A DNA stretch of 64,000 bases from Lumbricus rubellus (taxonomy: Eukaryota > Annelida > Clitellata > Crassiclitellata > Lumbricidae). Below are positions 20,270 to 32,451 of this stretch, piece by piece. The stretch covers positions 15,757,171 to 15,821,170 of the forward strand of contig OX243822.1 in NCBI GenBank assembly GCA_945859605.1. Direction: 5' to 3'. Made by a program: the position numbers and the translations under genes. The notes beneath the pieces were generated by a model. The model searched no databases. It saw only the letters and a list, made by a program, of their open reading frames with translations, and was not told the DNA's origin. Within the stretch, counting starts at the first letter, position 1, and the number at the start of each line of letters is the position of its first letter.

Positions 20270-21850
20270 TAACAATAATTATGTGTAATGGTGATGAAAT
20301 TGCGGAAGCTATCACATACATGGATGGGTACGTTATTTGTTGAAATTGCTGGTGCCTAAATTGTGTGACGTCATTTATGGATGGTCTCATACCATTTCAC
20401 GAAGAACTTTGATAAAGACTTTTTTACAATTCTTCCTGACAAATTTCTGGCATCACAAGTTCACAACACGGAATAACATGCAACACTTGACACTCAACAA
20501 CGATCTCACACGTAAACTAATTAATCTCGAGGATAACTACAGACACTCATCAAAATGTGGTTCGTAACCAGTGTTTAACCTAGGCATTTCTGAGTGGGGT
20601 GTGTAAAGTTTCTCCTTCCAGGAATTGCATCTCTCCCCCACCCAGAACAATTCCAGAGCTGTTGTTTACATGTATATATGTGACATTTGGCCAACAAAAA
20701 TTCAACAGCGTTGCACTGATGTACTAAAACATTCTAACAGATTTTGAAGTACGGATTTTTTTTACCAGAATGAATAAAAAAAAGGTCGTAAAAAAACTGA
20801 CCAGACAAAGGACGTCGTCAGTGTCTGCCGCCTTAGCGGTTGCTGTTCACTTAAAACAGTCGTTTGTTCCGGCCTCCCCCAGAAACCTTAACCCCCCCCC
20901 CAACCAGGGGAACTAGATTAAACACTGCCTCATTACAGCGAAAAGTTGTTAAAATTCACAAAATACTTTTGTCTGGAACAAACATTATCAAAGTATGCAG
21001 TTTAAACATAATATACAAATTACCACAGAACTTAACCATTACCAAAAATAGCAATCAGCATAAGAAACTATAAAGGCCTAGGAGCTGTAGTGGAATGCAG
21101 AATTAGACCCAAACTTCTGTAAATTTAAGACGAAATATTCGAGTCTTATGTGCATTTAGCTTCACATGTAGCCTAACAATAGTAAAAATAATCTTAGTTT
21201 AATTTCAAACTGACACAACGCAGTGGCCTACAGTTACAATTCATGTATGAACCGTTATGAACAGGTGATCAAAAGTTATCACAGGAGTCAAATTTATAAA
21301 TCTGCATTAATAGTCCGACGGCATATGATTACATTATAATAAATGAAATAGTCTACAATTTTATTGCGTATGTAATATATAGATGGACCCTTAGTCAAAC
21401 AGTTAAGGTCACGTCTACAAAGTTAATTGTGCAGAGGTCATTAATTTTCCCTTTTGAGCGGAGCAGCTTGCATTCCAACGTAGCGCGGCATCCACAAGCC
21501 GAAGATGGTGGAATAACCTCCAGCGCTGCTGAAATGGAATATCTTCCAGGGTGTATACCATACTGGAAATTGGCCAACCTGCTAAATATTCTTACGGATC
21601 ACCCCAGACTTCCCGTGTTCCTCGGCGACGAGGCTCAGGGTCGACAATTTTACCAGGATGGCCTACCCTAAAGCCCTGACAATGCACACTGAAGTCGGCT
21701 CGAGACTTTAACTGAAGAAAGAAACGAAGGCTCTACTAATCAATTATCATCGTTCTTTTCGACAATGTCAAACAAAAATAATTGGAGTTCGCTTCTACAG
21801 CGTAAAATGTAGAGGTTAATACAGACAACAGGAGACGTGTTTAAATCGCA
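20270..21850. other. interval without assigned gene
   Basis: Mostly AT-rich unique-looking DNA. A short plus frame at 21529-21671 (EYLPGCIPYWKLANLLNILT..) looks protein-like but lacks clear splice sites; a minus frame overlaps it. I cannot assign either. Confidence 0.4.
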
Positions 21851-21859
21851 GGCTGCTCG

Positions 21860-24205
21860 GAGCTACAGACAATGGTTGCCCCGCGAAGATGACGACGACG
21901 ACGAAGGTCCCCAACGATAAGGACGAGGAAACGACGATAACGATGCAGACAATGGTTGCCCCGCGAAGATGAAGATGACGACGACGGTCCCCAACGATAA
22001 GGACGAGGAAACGACGATAACCATGCGGACAATGGTTGCCCCGCGAAGATGAAGATGACGACGAAGGTGTGCGACGATCAGGAGGGAGAAACGACGATAA
22101 CAATTCGGGCAATTGTTGCCCCGCGAAGATGACGACGACGACGAAGGTGTCCGACGAAATGGACGAGGAAACGACGATAACGATACAGACAATGGTTGCC
22201 CCGCGAAGATGAAGATGACGACGACGGTCCCCAACGATAAGGACGAGGAAACGACGATAACGATACAGACAATGGCTGCCCCGCGAAGATGACGACGACG
22301 ACGAAGGTGTCCGACGATAAGGACGAGGAAACGACGATAACGATGCAGAGAATGGTTGCCCCGCGAAGATGAAGATGACGACGACGGTCCCCAACGATAA
22401 GGACGAGGAAACGACGATAACGATGCAGACAATGGTTGCCCCGCGAAGATGAAGATGACGACGAAGGTGTCCGACGATCAGGAGGGAGAAACGACGATAA
22501 CCATGCGGGCAATGGTTGCCCCGCGAAGATGACGACGACGACGAAGGTGTCCGACGATCAGACGGGAGAAACGACGATAACCATGCGGGCAATGGTTGCC
22601 CCGCGAAGATGATGACGACGACGACGAAGGTGTCCGACGATCAGGAGGGAGAAACGACGATAACAATGCGGGCAATGGTTGCCCCGCGAAGATGAAGATG
22701 ACGACGACGGTCCCCAACGATAAGGACGAGGAAACGACGATAACGATGCAGACAATGGTTGCCCCGCGAAGATGAAGATGACGACGACGGTCCCCGACGA
22801 TAAGGACGAGGAAACGACGATAACGATGCAGACAATGGTTGCCCCGCGAAGATGAAGATGACGACGACGGTCCCCAACGATAAGGACGAGGAAACGACGA
22901 TAACGATGCAGACAATGGTTGCCCCGCGAAGATGAAGATGACGACGACGGTCCCCAACGATAAGGACGAGGAAACGACGATAACGATGCAGACAATGGTT
23001 GCCCCGCGAAGATGAAGATGACGACGACGGTCCCCAACGATAAGGACGAGGAAACGACGATAACGATACAGACAATGGTTGCCCCGCGAAGATGACGACG
23101 ACGAAGGTGTCCGACGATCAGGAGGGAGAAACGACGATAACCATGCGGGCAATGGTTGCCCCGCGAAGATGATGACGACGACGACGGTCCTCGACGATAA
23201 GGACGAGGAAACGACGATAACGATGCAGACAATGGTTGCCCCGCGAAGATGAAGATGACGACGACGGTCCCCAACGATAAGGACGAGGAAACGACGATAA
23301 CGATGCAGACAATGGTTGCCCCGCGAAGATGAAGATGACGACGACGGTCCCCAACGATAAGGACGAGGAAACGACGATAACGATACAGACAATGGTTGCC
23401 CCGCGAAGATGACGACGACGAAGGTGTCCGACGATCAGGAGGGAGAAACGACGATAACCATGCGGGCAATGGTTGCCCCGCGAAGATGATGACGACGACG
23501 ACGGTCCCCGACGATAAGGACGAGGAAACGACGATAACGATACAGACAATGGTTGCCCCGCGAAGATGAAGATGACGACGACGGTCCCCAACGATAAGGA
23601 CGAGGAAACGACGATAACGATACAGACAATGGTTGCCCCGCGAAGATGAAGATGACGACGACGGTCCCCGACGATAAGGACGAGGAAACGACGATAACGA
23701 TGCAGACAATGGTTGCCCCGCGAAGATGAAGATGACGACGACGGTCCCCAACGATAAGGACGAGGAAACGACGATAACGATGCAGACAATGGTTGCCCCG
23801 CGAAGATGAAGATGACGACGACGGTCCCCAACGATAAGGACGAGGAAACGACGATAACGATGCAGACAATGGTTGCCCCGCGAAGATGAAGATGACGACG
23901 ACGGTCCCCGACGATAAGGACGAGGAAACGACGATAACGATGCAGACAATGGTTGCCCCGCGAAGATGAAGATGACGACGACGGTCCCCGACGATAAGGA
24001 CGAGGGAACGACGATAACGATACAGACAATGGTTGCCCCGCGAAGATGAAGATGACGACGACGGTCCCCGACGATAAGGACGAGGAAACGACGATAACGA
24101 TGCAGACAATGGTTGCCCCGCGAAGATGACGACGACAACGACGGTCCCCGACGATAATGACGAGAAAACGACGATAACGATACAGACAATGGTTGCCTCG
24201 CCAAG
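21860..24205. repeat. 80-bp minisatellite, about 29 units
   Basis: Unit begins at CCGCGAAGATG and runs through GACGACGACGGTCC, CCAACGATAAGGACGAGG and CGACGATAACGATG to CAGACAATGGTTGCC. Period is 80 bp with occasional 78-83. Two main variants occur: type A (CCAACGATAAGGACGAGG) and type B (GTGTCCGACGATCAGGAGGG). B and hybrid units are concentrated at 22060-22680, with single B units near 23106 and 23423; the rest is A. The minus strand has no stop in the unit, so three frames stay open. Confidence 0.97.
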
Positions 24206-24429
24206 ATGAAGACGACGACGAAGATGCGGGCAACAACGAGGAACGTCCTCTCGTTGCAGCCAACTCGACAGAACTTCTCAACTCCAGCATCGAATGCAGA
24301 CCCTGCGTCGCTTTCCAAGACCCTCGTTTCATTTCCGGTTACCTGCTTCCGAGTCGTCTCGTCTCACTGTGTCGTTCTGCTCTACTGACTTCCGTATCGC
24401 GTCCGTCCGTACGTTTCCGAGCAATCAAA

Positions 24430-25270
24430 AAAAAACATAAAATGAAACCACTGTGGCAAAATCGCTACAATACTACAGCTGCTATATAGATATAACCAGA
24501 CGCCATCAAATACACATGTCTTACCGTCTAATGGTAAAGGCATACTTTACTCAATACTCATTTATATACTCAAATATTATGTGATGTCGCATATGAAAAT
24601 GGACCAAATAGCCAAATGAATAAGTGAATAAGTAAGCCTTAATTTAATGACCTTGGGAAATATGGCTGTGGGAGACAACTCAGACATATACAGCAAGGCA
24701 ACATGCCACAAAAGTGGACGAGATTATAGAAATGGTTGCATGATTCAGAATTAACTCAACTACAGTTTGCCAAAATCAGTGCACCAAACGGTTAGCAATT
24801 GGTCTGGAACTCAACAGCAGGTCGTTAAGTAAAAAGTATGTCATTTGAAGTATAACATGTTCAATTATTCGAAAGTCACTGTTAATTGAGAAGTCGACAC
24901 TTTCGGCTGTAACGGACATTCGCTTCGGGGTCGAATAACAGGTTAAATAGCTATTGGGTATTTGACGGAATAATAGCCGTCGGACGGTCGGACCCAATAC
25001 AGATAGGGGGTCATCAATACTGATAATCACCTATTCGGTATGTACACTGTACAGCCCTACTCTTAGCCCTACTCTCAAGGTCGTTACGTTAAGAGTAGGT
25101 CGCATAAAGGAAAATTTGTTCATATTAACAATCAGTGTTATATAATCAATTAGTTGCAAATCATCGTCAATTCATAAGTCGACATCGTCTACTATTCATT
25201 CAGCAGTTGCAGCGCAGTCTCTACAAAAAACGATTCTTCCTTGGAATGGGAACTTGGGAAGAGATGGGGA
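24430..25270. other. non-coding interval, probable 3' region of the Ajuba-type gene
   Basis: AT-rich sequence downstream (minus strand) of the stop at 25275-25277. It should hold the 3' UTR; no clean AATAAA was settled on. Confidence 0.45.
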
Positions 25271-25274
25271 AAAT

Positions 25275-25448
25275 TCACGGTTCACCCGTTGTTCCTGGCC
25301 CGACAGTCGGTCCGTTTGCGCCCCACATCGTCGTCGTCTTCTGGTCGTCGCTGTTGAGTCGCACGACGTGACAGTCGCGACACAGCAGATGACGGTCGAG
25401 TGGATAGCATCGCTTGTCTGGTTCGTCGGTCAACTGCATCCCACAATC
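25275..25448 (-). CDS. Ajuba-type gene, last coding exon (LIM3 end, C-terminus)
   Basis: Acceptor TAG then [25 protein letters not shown], completing LIM3, followed by a 26-residue Thr/Gly-rich tail and TGA at 25275-25277. Phase 0 start matches the preceding exon. It lies 1 kb past exon 7, beyond three inserted SINEs. Confidence 0.93.
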   Translation of the reverse strand, partial: DCGMQLTDEPDKRCYPLDRHLLCRDCHVVRLNSDDQKTTTMWGANGPTVGPGTTGEP

Positions 25449-28400
25449 CTACAATCAACCGATAATAATAATAATAATAATAATAATAATTCTTCGTTTA
25501 TTCAACAATCCGGTTGACAGACGGCAACCGGTTACAATATAGTTTGTTGGGGTGCAGTGGTGTAGTGGGTATGTTCGCTGTCTTGCGGCTGGAGGGTTGC
25601 AGGCTCGAATCCAACCCTCCCCCATCCCCATAGGGACCTTGGGCCAGTCCTTCACTCGCAATTGCTCAGCGCTTCGGCGTGAAACTCCGATTCAGTGTCC
25701 GCGCTGTAGTCAAGAGCGCTTCCGAGTAGCGTTCTTGAAGGGGCGCTATAACAAGTGCACATACAAACTAAGAAGTGCACATACAAACAGTTAAATGCAA
25801 ACTTTATCTGAATTAACATCAATCTTAACTATTAACAGAACAGACGGCCTGCAATACAAGGGCGCTAATAGCAGCCTATAAAGCACGTCTATCCTACGGG
25901 AGCTTCGGGAATCGAACTCTGTTCCACTGATCTCCATACCAATGTGTTATCCAATGCACCACCAGGCCACTCGATGGAAGTATTTAGTAGTTTCAGTTTA
26001 ACGACACTGTAATAACAAAGAACATTGGCGTCACCCTCCTCCACTATCCAGGCTTGGGACTGGCACTGACAGAACTTTTCGCATGTTACTACTACTTCCA
26101 GAAACTGACCGGCCACACAAGAAACGCAACACAACCCACCCGAGACACTCCGTGTTAATCAGCGAGTATTGTATTGCATTTAAGCATTTATAGAGCTCCT
26201 CTAGTAGGGTGAACCGCTCAGTAGACATGGCAACGCTGTGGGGCGCAGTGGTATAGTGGTGGCATCATTGCCTTGGAGCCGGAAGGTTCGAGGTTCGAAT
26301 CCACCTCGCCGCGTAGGGACCTTGGGCAAGTCCTTCACTCGCAATTGCTCAGTGCTTCGGTGTGAAACTATGATGCAGTGTCCGTGCTGTAGTCGGGAGC
26401 GTTTCCGAGTAGAGAAAGAGCTTGAAGGGGCGCTATAACAATTGCGCATACAAACAAACAAAGCTGCTCCTGGTTGAGTGTCCTTACCTCGCAGTGGTAG
26501 CAGTCAACGTGGAAGTCCTTGTCCATCGACACAACACGGACTGTCTCCTCGGTTCCCTGGAAAAGAAACACTTCCTCTTAGATCCATGCAACGCTTGACG
26601 CAACTTAGACGGTAAAAAATGCCTGTCAGTTTTTTTTTCGTTGTCGCCATGACAACAATTGACGTGGCAACACCATGAGCTGGGAGCGCCTCTGAGTAGT
26701 TTCTTGAAGGGGCGCTATTTAAATGCTCCGATTGAATGAATGAATGAACACCACTCCTAGAGTGTCTTTACCTCACGGTGGTGAAAAATGTCTATTAGTT
26801 TCTAAGTTAAACGAATTCTGCTACGTTTCACTAAATTATTTTTGTTTCATTAATTAACAACCTCAGCCGATTAATTAACTGGAATTTATTTTAAAATATA
26901 GTATCATCGACAGAAGCATTATCAGTTTTATTTAGCTATTTATGAGTGACTTAAAATCTTCTGTTATCTGTCATAGCTTTTCATACATGTACAATGTATT
27001 TACCTGGGTAGTCATTTGATGCGATGTAATGCATGTGTGCTTGTCAGATGTAAATAAGGACAACTTACTTACTTAAATCTTTACAGTATGAAGAAAATAA
27101 CGCTAAAGCAAACAGAACAGATACAGGGGAAAAAAAACCAGTGGAGGGTTTCAGATTTGACTCCCACCTCGACTGGTTCAATAGGTTCTCCACAGGCAGC
27201 GCATCTCGGAGCGTAAATCCTAAAACGAAAGAAAAACAATCTAATAAATATGAACAAGTCGTATAAATCTAAGTAATTACACCAGATAGGCGTTATCTGT
27301 GACATTCCCGGGTACCAAATTCTGTACGATAATCTATGATAATCTTCGTAGATTACCAACCATTAATGATCCTTAACAGACCACATGCCAGAGATAATCC
27401 TTTACAGATTACCCATCGTATGTATCCTCGCCTGTCTGTCTCAATGATTATGTATCGCATCGTATCTAAAAATTTACAGAGCAACTCCCGCAGCATAGGC
27501 TATTCAGAGGCAACAACCCTTGTCTAAATATCATAGTTCGAGGGTACGTATGGTACGTATTATATTCTTTGAAAGGTACGTACGTATTTTAACGTACCTT
27601 ATTGAAGGGTACGTAAAAGGTACGGTACAACACTTAACCGTGGCACATGCTATAATTATGTCATTGTGCATTTGTGCATGAAACATTAGCCTACTAGCCT
27701 CAACAGACGCATACACAAGTAGGCCTATAATTAAAGCCTTAAAATGCTATATAATCACCAAAAAAATCACCTCAGGCCGTTCACAAGTCACAAACTTATA
27801 GAGTCTGAATATTATAGGCTAAAATTGCTAAATATCAATGACAGGTAACTTACAACAAACTTTTATGATAACGTAAATTTGTAATATTTTGTCATAACAA
27901 ACCGCCGATCAAATAACTAAATAATAATAAATAAATAAATAATAATAACCGCCGATCGAAAAACTGGTGACGTCACTTTGTTTGCATGTGCCAATAAGTA
28001 AGTAATTTAATATCGGTGAAGCGTCAAAACACTGACATATAATAATAGTAATACTCAGAAATAAAATACGCGTATGGTACGCGTATTTTATTCTTTGAAA
28101 GGTATGCACGTATTATACGCGTACCTTATATAAGGTACGCGTACGCATCGAACTATGCTAAATATGTCTAAACATATCTAGGACAATACCATATACAGCA
28201 CACATCTATGATAATCAGTAACAGATTGCCTTACCTGTGATAATCTCTGATACAAAAGACATTGTTCTCGGCATCAACAGTAAACGGAACACCATCCAGA
28301 CAAAGGTTGCACGCGCAGCATCTGAAGCAGCCAGGGTGGTATGAGTTGCCGACAGCCTGCAGCACCTTCAGAAGCAAACAAGATGGTAAGCAATGGTAAG

Positions 28401-31400
28401 ATAAAAAAAACACCAGTCACAACCCAACCCCAACCCCCAATAATCACTTCCCAAACAATAAAAACTGTTCTGTTTGGCCGTGCTGGAGTCGGGAGCGCCT
28501 CTGAGTAGTTTCCTTGAAGAGGCGCTATATAAATACTTGAATGAATGAATGAACAGATAACCATGCGTTAAATAATTATGAAACTCTGGCAATCAATAAT
28601 TTTCAATCATTCATTCAAAAATTGATGCAGCACCCATTCAAGGTATCTACCATAATTTGTAAATATTGTATTTAAGCATTCATAAAGTGCCAGAAGCACA
28701 GCAAACCATTCAGAAGTGCTCCCAGTGCACAAGGTCCTGCGAGAAGACGCAGACTTTGAGAAGAGAGAAAGATGGAAGAAGAGAGACTGCAAGATAGAAT
28801 AATTGCAGAGCAAACAAAAGGAGAAGGCACATTCCAAAGATAAGGACCAATTAAGGCATAATTATGATCTAAACTGTTACCGTATGTGTTTATATCTTGC
28901 TTGCCCTGAACACAATATTTAACACACTTAGTTTTTTGCCCATTCTTATATTTACTTAAGTTGGCTGCTGTCATTGTATCTCACCTGTTCAGTGATCAGG
29001 TGTCCACAAACAGTACATCTGTATGCAGCCATTTGAAAACCGGAATACTGAAACGAATATGACAGAATAACATTGAAGAAGCTGCAACATATTGTGCTCA
29101 TGTTAAACAGTATTTTGTTCCTAGGGTTCTCTTTGCCGTTCATCAATGACATTGTTCTGTTCCCATTATTTGCTGTTGTTTCTATTTATTGTGCTTTGAC
29201 GTGTAACTGGGTGCGGTGTGTCACCCGGATTTGTCTCATTTTTTAAATAAACAAAGATTATACATAGCATAAAAGGGCAGTTTTGTCTGAATAGGTACCC
29301 AACAACAACAACAGCAATCAGAGATTCTTTGAAACATCCATGATAAAACAACAAAAGTGATTGCACATTTTCAAACATAAACTCCTACTTTTACTTGCTC
29401 ATGAACGCTCACATATACACTCTATAGTGTATATTTACTTCAATCTCATTTCAAACATCTCTTAGTATCTTTAAAATATGCAAAAAAGAGGTCTTACCAT
29501 ATAGTCCTCCTCACAGTAGATTTTGCCCTGAACAAAGTAGAATGCTTTCCCCCTCAAAGTACGACCTACAGAAACCACAGATGTCATTTATAGACCAATG
29601 GTATTCATTCATTCATTCAAGTATTTATATAGCACCTCTTTCAGGAAACTACTCAGGGGTGCTCCCAAGGCCAGCACAGTCAAAAAGAACAGTTTTCAAG
29701 TGCGCATAGAATCTGTTACAGAGTGACCTAGGGAATAGGAGCAATTCAAAGGGAAGGCCACTCCATACCACCGGACCAACCACAGAAAAAGTAGGTCAGT
29801 CAGACCAATACCATACCCATCATTGTCCTCATCATCACCATCATCATCACCATAATCATCATTGCTATTATCGAATCAACACTGTCACCTTTAATCACAA
29901 TCCTTATCATCCACATAATTTTCATCGTTGTATTGTATTGTATTGCATTTACCATTTGGTACTTCTCGCAGCAAAAGCCTTTCAGAAGCGCATCATCATC
30001 ATCATCACTTGATCATCATCGTCATCACCGTCACCACCACCACCCCCATTATCGAATTATACTTGTCATCATTAACAGTAATAGTATTAATCATCATTAC
30101 GAACAATGAGTTAACGAAGACAATGCCTTACCGCAGGATGAACACACAAAGCAAGTGGAATGATAAAGTCTCCCGAGAGCCTGACACGCTTCAGCAGCAC
30201 TTACAACCTTCTGGCCACACTTGAAACAAAGTCCTACAACAACAAACATTCCAATTCAACACACACAAAAGTCTGGTAGAGGACAGCAAGGGTGTCATTC
30301 ATAGGCTTCTATTAAAGAATTTTTAGAACTGCATAACACCCTGTTTCTTCCCATCCTCCATGGTAAATAATTATTCCCAATTGGATGGCAATGAACATTT
30401 TAAACTATTTTAACTGCACAGGAGTGCTTTTAAAGCTGCACAAATTCATGCAGAAGTTAGAACTGCACTTTTTGCTTAAAACTGCACGGTATTGTAGGGG
30501 GCACAGTGGCACATTGGATAACACACTGGCATGGAGATCAGCGGGTGTGTGTTCGATTCCCGAAGCCTCCGTAGAATAGACGCGCTTCATAGGCTGTATT
30601 AAATTAGTGCCCTTGTATTGCAAACTGTCTGTTCTGTCAGTAGTTCAGATTTTTGATTTGTGTTCGTGTGAACTGTTTCCATTGCATAACAATATACTGA
30701 AACCGATAGCGGTCTGCCAACCGGATTGTTTCAATAAAGGAAATTATTAACATTACTGACGGACGTAAACACATTGCAGACACATGCATAAACACAGCAT
30801 AGAAAACATACATACAAGTCTTTTACATTTATACAAACATACATAAATATTTACATAATTTACATTAAATTATACATTATAATAATACACATACATAAAT
30901 TTACATTCATACAAGATATAATTACACAGTTAGACTGCTCTCATAGCATCTGTGCAGACACATGCACAAACACAGCATACACATATACAAACGCACATAA
31001 ATATATATACAGCATAATAAATTATTAAAAATGCACATACATAAACACATTCATAACAACATATAACATGGCTAACGTCCGGGCTTCAACCAACATGCTC
31101 CAGAACTCTTCTTGGATCAGTTACATTACAACACATGCCAAAAAAGCTAAAATCACACTTGTTCGCTAGGGCTTATCCGGTGTAGCTGCTTTGTAAGGCA
31201 CTCTTGTAACGGCATGGCTGTGTTACTGCGGCATATAAATCGTCGTAATTATTATTATTATTATTATTAACACACGCCCCAACAGAACACATTACAACAC
31301 ATAACACACATCCCACCCATCGACTCACCAAAGTATGGCTCGTCCTTATACGCCGGTGCCTTCAGCGTCCCCACTCCCTCCGGTTGCCGCGGCGACAGCC

Positions 31401-32109
31401 TCGACGCCATCGAAGGGGACGGTGGCCATTGCTCGGAGGTTGCCACGTCCGGGTAGGCCACCTTCATGGAGGGTTTCTCCGCGGCAACCACCCCGCCCGG
31501 AATCGCCCCGCCGGAAAACGAGTCGTGGGACCTGGACCCGGTCAGTCGCATCTCGTTTTCCAGTTGTCGCGTGAGCTCCGCCAGTTTCCGCTCGGCCTCC
31601 GTGGGTCCGTCGGTCTGGTGGCGGACGACGTTGTAGTGGAGTCCGCGGAGACGGGTCACCGGTGGTTGACCCGCCGATGGGGGTGGCGGCGGAGGAGGGA
31701 AGTCCGAGGGCGACTGGTTGCCGGCGGTAACGACATCCTTGTGATGCGACGACGAGGAAGAGGAGGAGCGGGGAAACGTGGAGGAGTTGAGTTGCCAGGA
31801 GCCGTTCTGATGGGATGATGAGTACGGATGTATCCCCGCTCGATCGTTGCTCGGGGTTCGGGGGAATGAATCGCCGATCCTCGATGGGTCGTTACGGTTG
31901 TGGACGACCACTCCCCCGAATGCTGGACTCCTCCTCGTGTCGGCATCGTGAAAAGCGGCGTCACCCTTGGAAGGAATGTCGGGTGGGTAGAACTGGTTGT
32001 TCGACGACGTCAAGGTCCTCGAACCTGGTCGTCCTCTGCCAAGGTCAGACTCCTCGCGGTTGTTGCTTTCCACGGCAACATCTACGGAGTAGGATGATGA
32101 CGACGACAT
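25275..32109 (-). CDS. Ajuba/LIMD1/WTIP-family LIM protein
   Basis: Complete minus-strand gene, coding exons 31329-32109, 30132-30233, 29498-29565, 28985-29047, 28235-28365, 27168-27219, 26488-26556 and 25275-25448. They join to 1440 nt, 479 aa and stop, with every phase consistent. The N-terminal 260 residues are Ser/Pro-rich, with FPPPPPPP (from F137; EVH1/VASP-type ligand) and a short helical [17 protein letters not shown] (171-187) as in zyxin relatives. Three tandem LIM zinc domains follow: about 263-316, 328-380 and 388-455. LIM2 has SYHPGCFRC and [13 protein letters not shown]3 has [19 protein letters not shown]; these are hallmarks of the Ajuba subfamily rather than zyxin/LPP. Family members are adaptors at cell junctions that restrain Hippo kinases (LATS/Warts) and shuttle to the nucleus. 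The start ATG has A at -3. Confidence 0.95.
25458..25490. repeat. (AAT)n microsatellite
   Basis: Run of AAT triplets directly at the 3' end of the SINE-B copy; likely its expanded tail. Confidence 0.9.
25489..25975 (-). mobile_element. SINE-B split by a SINE-A insertion
   Basis: 25489-25545 (CAATCCGGTTGACAGACGGC) and 25800-25970 (TAACATCAATCTTAAC to CGGGAATCGAACTC and the 5' head) are the two halves of one reverse-oriented SINE-B, as shown by the uninterrupted copy at 36083-36230. SINE-A at 25546-25795 sits between them. Confidence 0.85.
25546..25795 (+). mobile_element. SINE-A, tRNA-derived, copy 1
   Basis: Head GGGGTGCAGTGGTGTAGTGG with B box GGCTCGAATCC, body CTTGGGCCAGTCCTTCACTCG, 3' hairpin region and tail GTGCACATACAAAC. 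Confidence 0.85.
26000..26085 (+). repeat. dispersed 90-bp motif, copy 1
   Basis: TTTAACGACACTGT..TAACAAAG..CCCTCCTCC..ATCCAGGCTTGGGACTGGCACTG. The same ordered motif occurs at 43625-43718 and 56618-56706, all on the plus strand. Confidence 0.75.
26236..26462 (+). mobile_element. SINE-A, copy 2
   Basis: Full copy with A-box-like TGGTATAGTGGTGGC, B box GGTTCGAATCC and tail GCGCATACAAACAAAC. It ends 25 bp from the splice donor of the Ajuba-type exon 7. Confidence 0.92.
26488..26556 (-). CDS. Ajuba-type gene, exon 7 (LIM3)
   Basis: Encodes [19 protein letters not shown] and YHCE, phase 0-0, acceptor CTTTTCCAG, donor GTAAGGAC. Confidence 0.95.
26670..26749 (+). mobile_element. LINE 3' end with (GAAT)n tail
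   Basis: GAGCGCCTCTGAGTAG...TTGAAGGGGCGCT hairpin then TTGAATGAATGAATGAA. Short 5'-truncated copy. Confidence 0.75.
27168..27219 (-). CDS. Ajuba-type gene, exon 6 (LIM3 start)
   Basis: Encodes [17 protein letters not shown], phase 2-0, donor GTGGGAGT. Confidence 0.93.
28235..28365 (-). CDS. Ajuba-type gene, exon 5 (LIM2)
   Basis: Encodes [16 protein letters not shown] and [17 protein letters not shown], phase 0-2, acceptor TTCTGAAG. Confidence 0.95.
28466..28555 (+). mobile_element. LINE 3' end with (GAAT)n tail
   Basis: GGGAGCGCCTCTGAGTAG..TTGAAGAGGCGCT then ACTTGAATGAATGAATG. Confidence 0.8.
28595..28870 (-). mobile_element. LINE ORF2 C-terminus / 3' end, degenerate
   Basis: Minus-strand frame reads [14 protein letters not shown], the WN.LP-type motif found at the C-terminus of CR1/L2-like non-LTR ORF2, followed by GAGCACTTCTGAATGG and the (GAAT)n-like tail. 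Confidence 0.65.
28985..29047 (-). CDS. Ajuba-type gene, exon 4 (LIM1-LIM2 junction)
   Basis: Encodes [20 protein letters not shown] and Q, phase 0-0, donor GTGAGATA. Confidence 0.95.
29498..29565 (-). CDS. Ajuba-type gene, exon 3 (LIM1)
   Basis: Encodes [20 protein letters not shown] and YM, phase 1-0, acceptor TTTCTGTAG, donor GTAAGACC. Confidence 0.95.
29604..29815 (-). mobile_element. LINE ORF2 C-terminus / 3' end
   Basis: Minus strand reads [17 protein letters not shown] and further HLKTVLFD, then the GCACCCCTGAGTAG hairpin region and (GAAT)n tail. CR1/L2-like arrangement; 5'-truncated. Confidence 0.75.
30132..30233 (-). CDS. Ajuba-type gene, exon 2 (LIM1)
   Basis: Encodes [20 protein letters not shown] and [13 protein letters not shown], phase 1-1; all first-finger ligands (C-C-H-C) are present. 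Confidence 0.95.
30310..30490. mobile_element. MITE related to 52890-53087 (partial)
   Basis: Shares CCCATCCTCCATGGTAAAT, AGTGCTT.TAAA.CTGCACAAAT and AACTGCA with the intact element at 52890-53087 and with 47650-47860. Confidence 0.7.
30495..30755 (+). mobile_element. SINE-B, tRNA-derived, full copy
   Basis: Head GGGGGCACAGTGGCACATTGG, B box TGTTCGATTCCCG, body GCTGTATTAAATTAGTGCCC, 3' end CCGGATTGTTTCAATAAAGGAAA. Confidence 0.85.
30760..31080. repeat. CATA-rich simple sequence with an internal duplication
   Basis: AT/CATA-rich stretch in which GACACATGCA.AAACACAGCATA occurs twice (30777 and 30956). Confidence 0.6.
31165..31270 (+). mobile_element. retroposon 3' end with (ATT)n tail
   Basis: TGTAACGGCATGGCTGTGTT and AAATCGTCGTAATTATTATT; the same words occur inside the MITE at 43371-43503, so it is a mobile tail family. 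Confidence 0.7.
31329..32109 (-). CDS. Ajuba-type gene, exon 1 (pre-LIM region)
   Basis: ATG at 32107-32109, 260 codons plus one base, donor G/GTGAGTCG. A probable 5' UTR acceptor (AACCCACAG) lies 17 bases upstream of the ATG, at about 32126, so the start exon seems to be spliced to an upstream untranslated exon. Confidence 0.93.
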
Positions 32110-32451
32110 ATTCAGAGCGTCGTCGTCTGTGGGTTAAGACGGTTGTTGTACGGGAATCCTATTCGAATTGATCCATAATTACCCGGTCTCAACTCCTACG
32201 TGCATTTTTCACATACAGGTCGTGACTCCACCAGAATTTGTTGTCATTCTGTAGAAACATCAGAAATGATTCATTTGATTAAAAAAATATTCGAAATCGA
32301 AAATATAACGATCCAAATAGATTAGAATCCGAATATATCATAGAGCGACATGTATGCAATCGCTTTTAAATAAAATTCTGAGCTTTCGGTTTCAAGTGTC
32401 AGTAAAATGGTTTGAAGTGCCGTTCAGTCACCTCACATCATAAAACCATCA

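Noticed and set aside
21816..24332. Minus-strand ORFs of up to 586 aa (Ser/Arg/Val repeats)
   Set aside because: All three frames are equally open because the 80-bp unit has no stop; no splice or start signals and no domain. Kept only as a finding.
31384..31964. ORFs on both strands over the pre-LIM exon
   Set aside because: Shadows of the GC-rich Ajuba-type exon 1, which is fixed by splice phase and LIM continuity.
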